Positions 26,960 to 35,774 are shown, counted from the first letter of the stretch. The stretch is 64,000 nt of DNA from Paludisphaera mucosa (GCF_029589435.1 NZ_JARRAG010000001.1:1354808-1418807); one strand, 5' to 3'. Translations and numbers: made by a program. The notes: generated from the sequence alone by a model not told the origin.

Positions 26960-26992
26960 GACGCCCCGTGACGGCGAACCGTCCGGGGCGTC
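26960..26992 (-). terminator. Hairpin downstream of tRNA-Leu
   Basis: GACGCCCCG(T)GACGG and its complement CCGTCCGGGGCGTC form a 14-bp stem with one bulged base and a CGAA loop. On the minus strand it lies about 65 nt after the tRNA-Leu 3' end and is followed by TCGCATTTCC. It also separates the tRNA from the oxidoreductase gene downstream. Confidence 0.6.
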
Positions 26993-27056
26993 GGGGGAAC
27001 CAGGCCGCTTTTCGGTGAACTCGCGAGGTCGAGTTCGGCGGCTCGTCGTGGCTGAG

Positions 27057-27143
27057 TGCCGGAGACAGGACTTGAACCTGCACGGGCATGGTTAGCCCAC
27101 TAGCCCCTCAAGCTAGCGTGTCTGCCAATTCCACCACTCCGGC
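27057..27143 (-). tRNA. tRNA-Leu (GAG)
   Basis: An 87-nt class II tRNA. The acceptor stem GCCGGAG/CTCCGGC is perfect, with discriminator A and no encoded CCA. The anticodon arm CTAGC-TTGAGGG-GCTAG gives anticodon GAG, and the T-arm contains GGTTCAAGTCC. The long variable arm expected of tRNA-Leu is present (TGGGCTAACCATGCCC region). Confidence 0.95.
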
Positions 27144-27175
27144 GTCGCGGTGTTTCACTTGTTAGGTGAGGTATC

Positions 27176-27204
27176 ATTCTGTGGGCGAGATCGTGGATTG
27201 TCAA
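27176..27204 (-). promoter_or_regulatory. Sigma70-like promoter of tRNA-Leu
   Basis: Reading the minus strand, TTGACA (27204-27199) is separated by 17 bp from CAGAAT (27181-27176). The -35 is a perfect consensus, and the -10 matches TATAAT at four of six positions. The predicted start is about 25 nt before the tRNA. Confidence 0.6.
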
Positions 27205-27275
27205 GCGTTGGGCGACCCGAAGCCGCGATCTCGCATTCGTCGAGTTCCCGGCCGGGCCCATGGCGGAGGGATTCG

Positions 27276-27587
27276 ATGGTCAAGTCGTTGATCGCTCGTT
27301 TGTTCTCGAATCGGCCCGCGACGGAGCCGCTGCGGTTCGTGGTCTACTCGCGCGAGGGTTGCGGCTGCTGCCGGAAGGCGTTGGCCGTCCTGGGCGAGTT
27401 CCAGTCGCGGCATCGGTTCGTCGTCGAGGAGGTCGACGTCGACGCGTCCCCGGATGTCCGGGCCCGATACGGCGGCGATGTCCCGGTCGTGGAGGTCGGC
27501 GGCCGCGTGCGGTTTCGCGGGTCGATCAATCCGGCGATGCTCGAACGGTTATTGAAGGCGGAAGCGTCCGCCGGCGAGGCGGGATGA
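27276..27587 (+). CDS. Glutaredoxin-like (DUF836-type) thiol protein
   Basis: A 103-residue thioredoxin-fold protein. The first strand and active site read LRFVVYSREGCGCCRKALAVL, with a CxxC (CGCC) at residues 29-32. EEVDVDASPDVRARYGGDVPVVEV follows, which contains the cis-proline loop (DVPVV) of glutaredoxin/DUF836 proteins. It probably performs thiol-disulfide exchange or metal handling in the cytoplasm. ATG 27276 is preferred over the upstream in-frame start because the preceding residues lack any domain character. Ends convergent to the phosphatase gene, 10 bp apart. Confidence 0.82.
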   Translation: MVKSLIARLFSNRPATEPLRFVVYSREGCGCCRKALAVLGEFQSRHRFVVEEVDVDASPDVRARYGGDVPVVEVGGRVRFRGSINPAMLERLLKAEASAGEAG

Positions 27588-27597
27588 GCACGGCTTG

Positions 27598-28230
27598 TCA
27601 GGCGACGGGCCGCGCGGGGGAGGGGGCCACCACGAGGTTGAGGGCTTCGGCCCGCCAGCGGGAGCCGTCGTGGACCAGGTCGTTGATCGACGCGAAATCG
27701 ATGGCGATGGCGTCGAAGTCCGCGGGGGTGCGGTCGGCCAGCAGGCTCGTCAGGGCGACGCGGATGACGATCCCGTGGACGACGACCAGGAACCTGCCCC
27801 CCTTATGACGCTTCGAGAGGTCGTCGAGGATCGGCCGCACGCGGCGGTCGATGTCGGCGAACGACTCGCCGCCGGGATGCGAGAACTCGACCTCGCCGGC
27901 GATCCAGCGACGCTTCGATTCTTCGTAGACGCCCCAGCCCTCGTCGCGAGTCCGGCCGCTCAGGGGGCCGATCTTGCGCTCGTGAAGCTCGGGGATGACG
28001 ACGGGCGACTGGCCGAGGGCGTGGGCGATCGGCGTCGCGGAGGCGACCGCCCGACGGAGCGCCGAGCAGTAGACGGCCTCGGCCCCTCGCGAGGCCAGGT
28101 GATCCGCCAGCAATCCGGCCTGCTTGTGCCCCCACTCGCTCAGGCCGACGTCCGACTCGGCGCCGTGGAAGATGTTCGGCGCGGAGGTCTCCGCGTGCCG
28201 AATGAGGGACATGGCGGTTTCCTGCACCAT
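27598..28230 (-). CDS. Histidine phosphatase (phosphoglycerate mutase-like) family protein
   Basis: A 210-residue protein with the catalytic RHxE-type motif at the start (SLIRHAETSAPNIFHGAESD), the LSEWGHKQAGLLADHLASRG block, and VYCSALRRAVASATPIA, where the second active-site Arg lies. The C-terminal second His is in FLVVVHGIVIRVAL. The canonical RHG becomes RHA, which is a tolerated variant. Substrate unknown. Start ATG 28230 or 28212; both leave the catalytic strand intact. It is divergent from the adenylate-kinase-like gene at 28396. Confidence 0.85.
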   Translation of the reverse strand: MVQETAMSLIRHAETSAPNIFHGAESDVGLSEWGHKQAGLLADHLASRGAEAVYCSALRRAVASATPIAHALGQSPVVIPELHERKIGPLSGRTRDEGWGVYEESKRRWIAGEVEFSHPGGESFADIDRRVRPILDDLSKRHKGGRFLVVVHGIVIRVALTSLLADRTPADFDAIAIDFASINDLVHDGSRWRAEALNLVVAPSPARPVA

Positions 28231-28395
28231 CTTGCTCCCGGGCGCGACAGACAGAAACAATAGGGGCGGAATCCGCGAGCCCGTGGCCGCGGCCGGATGC
28301 GGGGCATCCCGGACGCCGGCGCCGAGGCCGCGGTTCCGATTCGACGCCGGTCGACCCTTCAGGCCGGGCGTCACGACTCCAAACAGGGTAACGCA

Positions 28396-29076
28396 ATGAC
28401 CGCCGACGGGAAAAGCACGGACCTCACCGGCCAGAACGCCAAGTATCGCACGATCCTCCTGTTCGGCATGCCCGGCAGCGGCAAGGGGACGCAGGGGGCC
28501 GTGCTGGGGATGCTCCCCGACCTGCTCCACATCTCGATGGGGGACGTCTTCCGCAAGATCCCCCGGCTCGGCAAGATCGGCGCGGAGATCGAGACCTACA
28601 CCTCCGACGGCAAGATGGTCCCCGACGACCTGACGGTGCGGATCTTCGAGCGCCACATCAAGATCCTGGAGCTTCAGGAGTTCTTCCTCCCCGAGCACCA
28701 CACCCTGATCCTCGACGGCCTGCCCCGCAGCTACGCCCAGGCCGAGCGGCTCGACTTCCTCCTCGACGTGGTCCAGATCTTCCACCTGAAGATCATGGAC
28801 AAGAAGCTGGCCCGCAAGCGGCTCCGGGCCCGGGCCCTGCTGGAGAACCGCCTCGACGACATGAGCGAGGACGTCATCAATCGGCGATTGAACACCTATT
28901 ACGAGGAAACGATCCAGACCCTCAGCTTTTACCCTCCCGAGCTGGTCTTCGACGTCGACGCCGGCCAGGACATGATCGACGTGCTGAAGGACATCGTGAA
29001 CCGCCTGTCTGAGATCAAGCGCGTCGCCGTCCCCGTCGCCTCGGTCCCCGAGGCGGTCGCCGACGCCCGATCCTGA
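28396..29076 (+). CDS. Adenylate kinase-like nucleoside monophosphate kinase
   Basis: A 226-residue protein. The P-loop GMPGSGKGTQ lies at about residue 24. ISMGDVFRKIPRLGKIGAEI corresponds to the NMP-binding segment, and TLILDGLPRSYAQAERLDFLL is the DG(F/L)PR motif of adenylate kinases. The LID region is short and lacks a Cys4 zinc site; RRLNTYYEETIQTLSFY provides the late Arg residues. It has a longer, polar N-terminus and a C-terminal extension compared with standard Adk, so it may be a paralogue rather than the essential adk. It is followed 103 bp downstream by the OPT transporter. Confidence 0.88.
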   Translation: MTADGKSTDLTGQNAKYRTILLFGMPGSGKGTQGAVLGMLPDLLHISMGDVFRKIPRLGKIGAEIETYTSDGKMVPDDLTVRIFERHIKILELQEFFLPEHHTLILDGLPRSYAQAERLDFLLDVVQIFHLKIMDKKLARKRLRARALLENRLDDMSEDVINRRLNTYYEETIQTLSFYPPELVFDVDAGQDMIDVLKDIVNRLSEIKRVAVPVASVPEAVADARS

Positions 29077-29179
29077 CCCGAAGGGGCCCGGCCGGCGGCC
29101 CATCCCTCTCCCCGTCGGCCTCGACGCGTCCCTCGTCCCCCCAACCTACGCCCGACGCCCCCCGCAGGAGAGCCGCCCC

Positions 29180-31417
29180 ATGGCGCACGCCCCCGTCTCG
29201 CCGACCGCCGCCGATCCCGCCGCCGCGTTCCGTCCTTACGTGCCAGCCGATCAGGAGCCCGCCGAATTGACCTTCCGGGCGGTCGCCCTCGGGTCGATCC
29301 TGGGCGTGGTGTTCGGGGCCTCGTCGCTCTACCTCTTCTTGAAGGTCGGGATGACCGTCTCGGCGTCGATCCCCGTGGCGGTGCTGGCGATCACGATCTT
29401 CCGCGGGCTCTCCTACGCGTTCGGCCTGCGACGGGCGACGATCCTCGAGAACAACGTCGTCCAGACCGCGGGATCGGCGGGCGAGTCGATCGCCTTCGGC
29501 GTGGGTGCGACGATGCCGGCCCTGATGCTGCTCGGGTACAACCTCGAATGGTCCCGGGTCATGCTCGTCTCGGTTCTCGGCGGCCTGCTGGGCATCCTGA
29601 TGATGATCCCCCTGCGCAAGGCGTTCATCGTCAAGCAGCACGGGGTCCTGCCGTATCCCGAGGGGACCGCCTGCGCCAAGGTGCTGATCGTCGGCGAGCA
29701 CGGCGGGTCGAACGCCCGGACCGTCTTCCTGGGCTTCGGCCTGGGCGCCATGTACAAGATCCTGATGCAGGGCCTGAAGCTCTGGCCGGCCGAGTGGGAC
29801 AAGGCGGTCGTCGGCATCAAGGGCTATAACAAGGCGGTCGTGGCGCTCGAGCCCGACCCGACGCTGCTGGGCGTCGGCTACATCATCGGCCCGCGGATCG
29901 CCGCGGTCATGGTCGGCGGCGGCCTGCTCACGTCCCTGATGCTCGTCCCCATGATCGCGTACTTCGGCGAGGGCCTGCCGACCGTGCTGCCGCCGGGCCA
30001 GGCGAAGATCGCCGAGATGGCCCCGGGGCAGATCTCGGGCCAGTACGTCCGCTACATCGGCGCCGGCGCCGTGGCGACCGGCGGCATCCTGAGCATGCTC
30101 AACGCCCTGCCGCTGATCTTCTCCTCGATCGCAGGCAGCCTGAAGGCCCTGCGGCCGGCCGGCGCGACGGGCGAGATCGAGGCGGGGGACACGCCCAGGA
30201 CGGATCGCGACATCCCGCTGCCCCTCGTCCTGCTGGGGACGCTCGGCCTGGTCGCCCTCATCGCGACCTCCAGCCTGATCCCCGCCGACGCGACGGGGAG
30301 GATCGCCGGGGCCTGCTTGGTCGTGCTGTTCGGCTTCCTCTTCGTGACGGTCAGCTCGCGGATCACGGGCGTCATCGGCTCGTCGTCCAACCCGATCTCG
30401 GGGATGACCATCGCCACGCTGCTCCTGACCTGCCTGATCTTCGTCGCTCTCGGCTGGGTGGGAGGCGAGTACCGCCTGATCGCCCTGTCGATCGCGGCCG
30501 TGGTCTGCATCGCCTCGTCCAATGGCGGCACGATCTCGCAGGACCTCAAAACCGGCTACCTCGTCGGGGCCACGCCCTGGCGGCAGCAGGTGGCGATCCT
30601 CGTCGGGGCTTTGCTCTCGGCCGTCGTCATGGGCGGGACGCTGCTCTGGTTGAACGACGCCTACACCACCTACTCGAACCGTCCCGAGGACCTGCCGACC
30701 GCGAGCTTCGACGTGTCGAAGGTCTCGGAGACCGACTCGTACGAAGGCCGGGAGTTCAAGGTCGTGCGCCTGACGGCCCCGATCGAGGGGGCCCTCCCCG
30801 GCACCTATTTCGTCAACGACGCCGGCAAGGCCGAATGGATCAAGGACGCCGGGATCGGCGGCCGGCTCGACCACACCACGAGCGGTGCCCCGATCCGCAA
30901 GTTCAACCCGCCCCAGCCCCGGCTGTTCGCCACGATCATCGACGGGATCATGTCGGGCGACCTCCCCTGGGGGCTCGTGATCCTGGGGGCCGTGCTGGCG
31001 ATCGTGGTGCAGCTCGCCGGGGTCTCGGCGCTGGCCTTCGCCGTCGGGGTCTACCTCCCGCTCTCGACGACCCTGCCGATCTTCATCGGCGGCCTGGTGC
31101 GCCTGCTGGTCGACCGGGCCCGGAAGTTCTCGGCCGAGGATTCCGAGACCAGCCCCGGCACCATGATGTCCACCGGCCTGATCGCGGGCGGTTCCCTGGC
31201 CGGCATCCTGATCGCCCTGTTGGTCGTCTTCGAGAACCTCGGCAAGGCGGTCGACTTCTCCAGCGTCAAGCCGGGCGGCGAGGCCGAGTACCTGCTCCCC
31301 GCCCTGGGAGCGTTCGGGGTCCTGACCGTCTCGTTGCTGGTGGTCGCCATGACGGGCAAGCGTCAGGACATGGGGCAGGGGGTCAAGGACGAGACGTCGC
31401 TCATCGACGAACCGTGA
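29180..31417 (+). CDS. OPT family oligopeptide transporter
   Basis: A 745-residue polytopic inner-membrane protein. After a short N-terminal region (ELTFRAVALGSILGVVFGASSLYLFLKVG) there are about 14-16 hydrophobic segments. Characteristic pieces are SIPVAVLAITIFRGL, ENNVVQTAGSAGESIAFGVGA and PLRKAFIVKQHGVLPYPEGTACAKVL, the last being the hallmark PEG-containing loop of bacterial OPT/YSL-like transporters. GSSSNPISGMTIATLLL repeats the NPxS/T motif. A soluble insert (about 505-570) sits late in the protein. It likely imports peptides or metal chelates by proton symport; the substrate is not deducible. Confidence 0.92.
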   Translation: MAHAPVSPTAADPAAAFRPYVPADQEPAELTFRAVALGSILGVVFGASSLYLFLKVGMTVSASIPVAVLAITIFRGLSYAFGLRRATILENNVVQTAGSAGESIAFGVGATMPALMLLGYNLEWSRVMLVSVLGGLLGILMMIPLRKAFIVKQHGVLPYPEGTACAKVLIVGEHGGSNARTVFLGFGLGAMYKILMQGLKLWPAEWDKAVVGIKGYNKAVVALEPDPTLLGVGYIIGPRIAAVMVGGGLLTSLMLVPMIAYFGEGLPTVLPPGQAKIAEMAPGQISGQYVRYIGAGAVATGGILSMLNALPLIFSSIAGSLKALRPAGATGEIEAGDTPRTDRDIPLPLVLLGTLGLVALIATSSLIPADATGRIAGACLVVLFGFLFVTVSSRITGVIGSSSNPISGMTIATLLLTCLIFVALGWVGGEYRLIALSIAAVVCIASSNGGTISQDLKTGYLVGATPWRQQVAILVGALLSAVVMGGTLLWLNDAYTTYSNRPEDLPTASFDVSKVSETDSYEGREFKVVRLTAPIEGALPGTYFVNDAGKAEWIKDAGIGGRLDHTTSGAPIRKFNPPQPRLFATIIDGIMSGDLPWGLVILGAVLAIVVQLAGVSALAFAVGVYLPLSTTLPIFIGGLVRLLVDRARKFSAEDSETSPGTMMSTGLIAGGSLAGILIALLVVFENLGKAVDFSSVKPGGEAEYLLPALGAFGVLTVSLLVVAMTGKRQDMGQGVKDETSLIDEP

Positions 31418-31920
31418 TGCCATATCGATCGGCTTCGAATCGGCTTCACTCGTCGCCGAGACCAAGGAAGCCATGCGACGTAACTATCTTCAGCATAAAA
31501 ATTTAAGGTGAAAACTCGGGCGATTTGGAGCACTCTGCAAAATCATTTTTTCGACGCACGAGAGTTCGGCCGAGCGCCCCGGAGCCCAGGGCGGGCCAGC
31601 CCGGCCTGGTGTTGAGCCTCGCCCTGGGCTTGCGTGTTCGTTGAAGAATTGGGGCGACGCGCAGGGATTGGCGCCATGGGATTTCCCGGAACCCTCGTGC
31701 ATTTCATGCCGTCCCAGGCTCGATTCGAGGTTTCCGTAAGCAATCGACCGCCCCCCGAAGTCCAACGTCCGTCGCACCAGGTCGTTTCCGCCAAACGAGC
31801 AGGATGTGCCGGCCCTTGAATGGACAGTACATCAAGATCGCCGAACGCGAACGCGATCGGCGGAGTCGGGATGGAATCGGGTCGGACGGTCGTTTCCAAC
31901 CGCTCGAAGGGAGGCCTGGC
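31418..31920. other. 503-bp intergenic region before the molybdopterin oxidoreductase
   Basis: No coding sequence is supported. An AT-rich patch at 31480-31552 (CATAAAAATTTAAGG and TCATTTTTTCG) stands out against the GC-rich background and may hold promoter elements. Short open frames on both strands (31490-31777 minus, 31634-31819 plus) have no protein character. Confidence 0.4.
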
Positions 31921-34047
31921 GTGTCGCACGAGTCGATCCTCCGGAAGAACGTCTGCCCGCTCGACTGTCCCGACACGTGCAGCATGCTCGTGACGATCCG
32001 TCAGGGGGTGGCCGTCGAGCTGAAGGGGGACCCCGACCACCCTTTCACGCGAGGGGCCCTCTGCGGGAAAATGGCCCGCTACCTCGACCGGGTCTACAGC
32101 GACGATCGGCTGATGCAGCCCCGGAAGCGCATCGGTCGCAAGGGCGAGGGACGGTTCGAGACGATCTCGTGGGACGAGGCGCTCGCGACGATCGCCGAGC
32201 GATTCCGCGCCGTCGCCGACTCGCCCGACGGCCCGCAGGCGATCCTGCCTTACAGCTACTACGGCACGATGGGCAAGCTCCAGGCCAGCAGCCTCGACCG
32301 CCGGTTCTTCCATCGCCTGGGCGCCTCGCTGCTCGACCGCACCATCTGCGCCTCGGCGGGGACCGTCGGCTATGAGTACACGATGGGCCGGGGCCGCCTG
32401 GGGGCGGACCCGCTGGCCGTTCCGGGCTGCAAGTTCGTGGTCAACTGGGGCTCGAATACGGTCAACACCAACGCCCACCTGTGGAGCCTGATGATCGAGG
32501 CCCGCAAGCGGAACGGTGCGACGATCGTCACCGTCGATCCCTACCGCAGCCCGACCGCCGAACGCTCCGACTGGCACATCCAGCCCCGCCCCGGGACCGA
32601 CGCGGCGTTGGCGCTCGGCCTGATGCACGTCGTCTGGCGCGACGGCCTCGCCGATGAGGATTACCTGGCCCGCGCGACCATCGGAGCCGACCGACTCCGG
32701 AAACGCGTCCTCGACGACTACCCGCCCGAACGCACGGCCGCCATCACGGGCGTGGTCGTCGAGACCATCACGAAATTCGCCCGCCGCCTGGCGACCGAAC
32801 AGCCCTCGTTCATCCGCCTGAACTACGGCATGCAGCGTCATCACGGCGGCGGCATGGCCGTCCGGACCATCGCCTGCCTGCCGGCCCTGATCGGCTCGTG
32901 GCGACATCCCGGCGGCGGGGCGATGCTCTCCACCAGCGGCGCCTACGACTTCGACTTGGCCCGGCTCACCCGCCCCGACCTCGCTCCCGCCGGGACCCGC
33001 ACCGTCAACATGAACCAGCTCGGCGAGGCCCTCGCGGGCGAGCTGCCGGGCCCGCCGATCCGCGCCCTGTACGTCTACAACTGCAACCCCGCGGCCGTCG
33101 CGCCCAACCAGGCGAAGGTCCTGGAAGGGCTGCGCCGGGAGGACCTCTTCACCGTGGTCCACGAGCTGTTCGCCACCGACACGGTCGACTACGCCGACGT
33201 CGTCCTGCCCGCGACGTCCCAGCTCGAACACGTGGACGTCCACGGCTCGTACGGCCATCATGAAGTGATGTACAACCCGCGATCCATCGAGCCTCGCGGC
33301 GAGTGTCGCTCGAACAACGACGTCTTCCGCGCCCTGGCCGCGCGACTCGGCTTCGAGGCCGACTTGTTCCCCGACGACGAGACGCTCATCCGCGAGGCCC
33401 TCGACGGCGGCCCGACGCTCCGCGGCGTGACCCTGGAACGGCTGAAGGAAGCCGGCTCGGTCCGCCTGAACCTCCCCGATTCGTACGCCCCGTTCGCCGC
33501 CGGCGTCTTCCCCACACCCTCGGGCAAGTGCGAGTTCTACTCCGAGCGGATGGCCCGCGACGGCCTCGACCCCCTCCCCACCTACATCCCCCCCCTGGAA
33601 GACCCCCAGTCGCGCCCCGACCTGGCCGCGCGGTTCCCGATCCAGCTCCTGAGCCCGCCCCGTCCCCAGTTCCTCAACTCCACGTTCGCGAACTCGCCCC
33701 GCCACCGCAGTCGCGCCGGCGAGCCGACCGTGGAGATGGACGCCGACGACGCCCGGTCGCGACACGTCGCCGACGGCGACCGGGTCGAGGTCTTCAACGC
33801 CCGCGGTTCGTTCCGCGCCCGCGCATCGCTCTCCGGCGCGGTCCGCCCCGGCGTCGCCGTCGCGACCGGGATCTACTGGAACAAGCTCTCCCCCGGCCTC
33901 TCCAACGTCAACAGCACCACCTCGTCCGCCCTCACCGACATGGGCGGCGGCGCCACCTTCTTCGACAACCTCGTCGAGATCCGGGCTGCGGCCGAAACGA
34001 CCGGCGAGCCGTCGAAGGTCGACGGCGCGGCGATAGGCTCGAAGTGA
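31921..34047 (+). CDS. Molybdopterin-dependent oxidoreductase (formate dehydrogenase/DMSO reductase superfamily)
   Basis: A 708-residue protein from GTG 31921. An N-terminal 4Fe-4S motif is visible (VCPLDCPDTCSMLV, with the fourth Cys in RGALCGK). GKMARYLDRVYSDDRLMQP and FETISWDEALATIAERFR follow, the usual entry into the molybdopterin domain. Mo-bis-MGD contacts include CKFVVNWGSNTVNTNAH and VVDPYRSPTAERSDWHI-like segments; a C-terminal molydopterin dinucleotide-binding domain contains SPPRPQFLNSTFAN and GDRVEVFNARGSF. No Tat signal is evident, so it is probably cytoplasmic. Substrate unknown. The frame is open upstream but the residues there are unrelated. Confidence 0.88.
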   Translation: MSHESILRKNVCPLDCPDTCSMLVTIRQGVAVELKGDPDHPFTRGALCGKMARYLDRVYSDDRLMQPRKRIGRKGEGRFETISWDEALATIAERFRAVADSPDGPQAILPYSYYGTMGKLQASSLDRRFFHRLGASLLDRTICASAGTVGYEYTMGRGRLGADPLAVPGCKFVVNWGSNTVNTNAHLWSLMIEARKRNGATIVTVDPYRSPTAERSDWHIQPRPGTDAALALGLMHVVWRDGLADEDYLARATIGADRLRKRVLDDYPPERTAAITGVVVETITKFARRLATEQPSFIRLNYGMQRHHGGGMAVRTIACLPALIGSWRHPGGGAMLSTSGAYDFDLARLTRPDLAPAGTRTVNMNQLGEALAGELPGPPIRALYVYNCNPAAVAPNQAKVLEGLRREDLFTVVHELFATDTVDYADVVLPATSQLEHVDVHGSYGHHEVMYNPRSIEPRGECRSNNDVFRALAARLGFEADLFPDDETLIREALDGGPTLRGVTLERLKEAGSVRLNLPDSYAPFAAGVFPTPSGKCEFYSERMARDGLDPLPTYIPPLEDPQSRPDLAARFPIQLLSPPRPQFLNSTFANSPRHRSRAGEPTVEMDADDARSRHVADGDRVEVFNARGSFRARASLSGAVRPGVAVATGIYWNKLSPGLSNVNSTTSSALTDMGGGATFFDNLVEIRAAAETTGEPSKVDGAAIGSK

Positions 34048-34128
34048 TCTCGACGAATCGAGGCGTTCGCCCGGCGGGATCCGGGCCGAGGGCTCGCTCC
34101 GCTTTTCCGCGATTCACCCGCCGTGATG

Positions 34129-34158
34129 TTGACAGCCCGGGGGTCGAAATCCTATCCT
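34129..34158 (+). promoter_or_regulatory. Sigma70-like promoter of tRNA-Phe
   Basis: TTGACA (34129-34134) and TATCCT (34153-34158) are separated by 18 bp, and the tRNA begins 21 nt after the -10. The -35 is perfect consensus and the -10 matches four of six positions. Confidence 0.75.
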
Positions 34159-34179
34159 GGGCCTCTCGCCAACGCGTGC

Positions 34180-34252
<73 letters not shown>

Positions 34253-34264
34253 CTCCCTCCCCTG

Positions 34265-34288
34265 CCACTCGCCCCTTCGAGTGGTTTT
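34265..34288 (+). terminator. Intrinsic terminator of tRNA-Phe
   Basis: A 7-bp stem CCACTCG (34265-34271) / CGAGTGG (34278-34284) with a 6-nt loop is followed directly by TTTT and CCC. It lies 12 nt after the tRNA. Confidence 0.75.
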
Positions 34289-34367
34289 CCCGTCGATTCG
34301 GGTTCTCATGCCCCGCTCCGGGACCCAGAGACCTCGCCGGGCTCGCTCAGGAGCGTCCGCCGCGCGA

Positions 34368-34514
34368 ATGACCGTTGATATCAATGAATTCTTTTATAAG
34401 GGCGCGAAGGACGCTGCGGCGGGTCGCTTCGAAAGCGGTGAAGCCGTCGCAGGGTGCGTCCCGGAGGAGGCTTGCGACGGCTTCGATGTTCTTCGTCGGG
34501 AGCTGGGGATCTAG
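34368..34514 (+). CDS. Possible small protein between tRNA-Phe and the prophage edge
   Basis: A 48-codon frame from ATG 34368 gives an acidic product starting MTVDINEFFYKGAKDAAAG and ending RRELGI. The stop codon lies inside the tRNA-Gln remnant. The composition is protein-like and no other gene is supported in 34289-34502, but the length is short and no family is recognised. Confidence 0.3.
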   Translation: MTVDINEFFYKGAKDAAAGRFESGEAVAGCVPEEACDGFDVLRRELGI

Positions 34515-34548
34515 GATTCGAACCTAGACTAACTGATCCAGAGTCCGT
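34503..34548 (-). other. 3' half of tRNA-Gln(CTG): presumed prophage attachment site
   Basis: On the minus strand this reads as the 3' part of a tRNA. The anticodon loop CTCTGGA (anticodon CTG) is followed by the stem half TCAGT, a 4-nt variable loop TAGT, a perfect T-arm (CTAGG-TTCGAAT-CCTAG), the acceptor strand ATCCCCA and discriminator G. The 5' acceptor TGGGGAT and a proper D-arm are absent upstream (34549-34600), so the gene is incomplete. This is the pattern left when an element integrates into the 3' part of a tRNA gene, with the intact tRNA then restored at the other end of the element. Confidence 0.65.
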
Positions 34549-34798
34549 TCTATGGCGACTTCTAAATCCGTCCCTCGGATCGGGTTAGCGGCCGGGTCCG
34601 AAACCGTGCGCTGTCGTGGCGCTGTCGGGAGCCCTCGGCGGCCTCTCGCGGGACTCCTGGAATCCTCGCGGGCGTCGATGTAAGATAAAGCGGTTTCGAG
34701 GTTTCTCGACGCGGAGAGGCCCTGCGGACGACGACCCGGTTCGCGCTTCCGATGGCACGATCACGACGATCCGACGGTCTCCGACGAAGGAACAACCC

Positions 34799-35152
34799 AT
34801 GTCATACGCCGGCCCGCAGGAAGGCCCGCCCACGATCCTGTTCGATCCCCTCGCCGCCCTCTGGCGCGAGCGGAACGACCGCCGCCGCCGGTCCTCCGCG
34901 TTCCACCCTCGGTCCGGGCCCGGGGGGACGGGCCTGATCGTCCCCGGCCCCGGGCCGGCGCCCGATCCCCAGTGGGAACGGTGGATCGAGCGGTTCCGGC
35001 TCGACCTCTCGCCGCTGATCTATCCGGTCGAGCTCTACCTCCACGCCGAGCCGCCGACGCCCCGGCCGGGCATGGACGCGCGGTGGCACGAGGCCCTAGG
35101 CTTCTGGGTGGCCGTCCGCCTGGGGCCGACCAGGTCGATGGGCTCCGGCTGA
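34799..35152 (+). CDS. Hypothetical prophage protein
   Basis: A 117-residue protein from ATG 34799, preceded by AAGGAACAACCC as a plausible ribosome binding site. It starts MSYAGPQEGPPTILFDPLAAL, has an Arg-rich stretch, a Pro/Gly linker, and a C-terminal part (WERWIERFRLDLSPLIYPVELY) that looks globular. The family is not recognised. It is the first gene inside the presumed left attachment site, with no neighbours within 200 bp. Confidence 0.5.
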   Translation: MSYAGPQEGPPTILFDPLAALWRERNDRRRRSSAFHPRSGPGGTGLIVPGPGPAPDPQWERWIERFRLDLSPLIYPVELYLHAEPPTPRPGMDARWHEALGFWVAVRLGPTRSMGSG

Positions 35153-35356
35153 CGTCCTCGCGGTGCAAGTTTCGCGGCTGCAAACAATTTTTTGAGGACG
35201 TCCTAAACGTAAGAATTTTCAGTGTTTACGCTTAAACGACGTTCGTCATATCAACGAAGTCCGGCCAATTTCCTGATCCGGTTTCCGGCGACATGGTGAA
35301 GACGGGGGCTCCGACGCGACGCCCCCGTCCACTCCTCGACCCGGAGACGCCGCTCG
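35153..35356. other. AT-rich gap at the head of the late block
   Basis: This 204-bp region is markedly AT-richer than its surroundings (TGCAAACAATTTTTTGAGG, TAAACGTAAGAATTTTC, GTTTACGCTTAAAC). It precedes the long run of closely packed late genes, so it is the natural place for a late promoter or regulatory site. No consensus pair is convincing. Confidence 0.35.
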
Positions 35357-35602
35357 ATGTCGATCGCATCCCTCGCCAAGCTCCTCCCGCTTGTGAAGCA
35401 GCTCGTCCCGATCGTCAAAGCGGCCTGGCCGATCATCCTCGCCATCCTCGCCGTCTTCCACGACGGCACGCCCGACGCCTCGACCGGGGCCGTCCTGGGC
35501 ACGATCGCCGTCTCGCACACGCTCGGCCGCCCCAACGTGCGCGGCTTCCTCGCCCGGCTTCTCGGCCGCGCCGGCAAGCCGACCCGGCCGCGCGCCGTCT
35601 GA
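35357..35602 (+). CDS. Small membrane protein, possible holin
   Basis: The 81-residue protein has one strong hydrophobic segment (LVPIVKAAWPIILAILAVFH) after an amphipathic N-terminal helix (SLAKLLPLVKQ), and a basic C-terminus (RGFLARLLGRAGKPTRPR). Its size, membrane segment and charged tail are compatible with holins, and its position just before the terminase genes is one where lysis or accessory genes occur. No sequence signature proves this, and no endolysin is next to it. Confidence 0.55.
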   Translation: MSIASLAKLLPLVKQLVPIVKAAWPIILAILAVFHDGTPDASTGAVLGTIAVSHTLGRPNVRGFLARLLGRAGKPTRPRAV

Positions 35603-35774
35603 CTCGACCGATCCCGCCCGCGATCCATCTCCACCTCGGTTCGGCCCCCGATCTCTCCGGCGGGGTCCGGGCCCACTCCCCCCGGCGACGACGAGGCCGC
35701 CGGGAAGCGGGGCCGGAGGCTCTCCCCCTCCGGCCCCGGGTTTATTCATCCCCCCGAACCGCCGAGGCCCCGCC

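Noticed and set aside
31490-31777. 95-codon minus-strand frame in the gap before the molybdopterin gene
   Set aside because: Composition is unlike the neighbouring genes and no Shine-Dalgarno or domain is visible.
31921-34047. Selenocysteine-containing formate dehydrogenase
   Set aside because: No in-frame UGA followed by a SECIS-like hairpin is present; the frame is uninterrupted.
34265-34288. Attachment site at the intact tRNA-Phe
   Set aside because: The tRNA-Phe is complete with promoter and terminator, and no partial copy of it is present; the incomplete tRNA-Gln is a better site.
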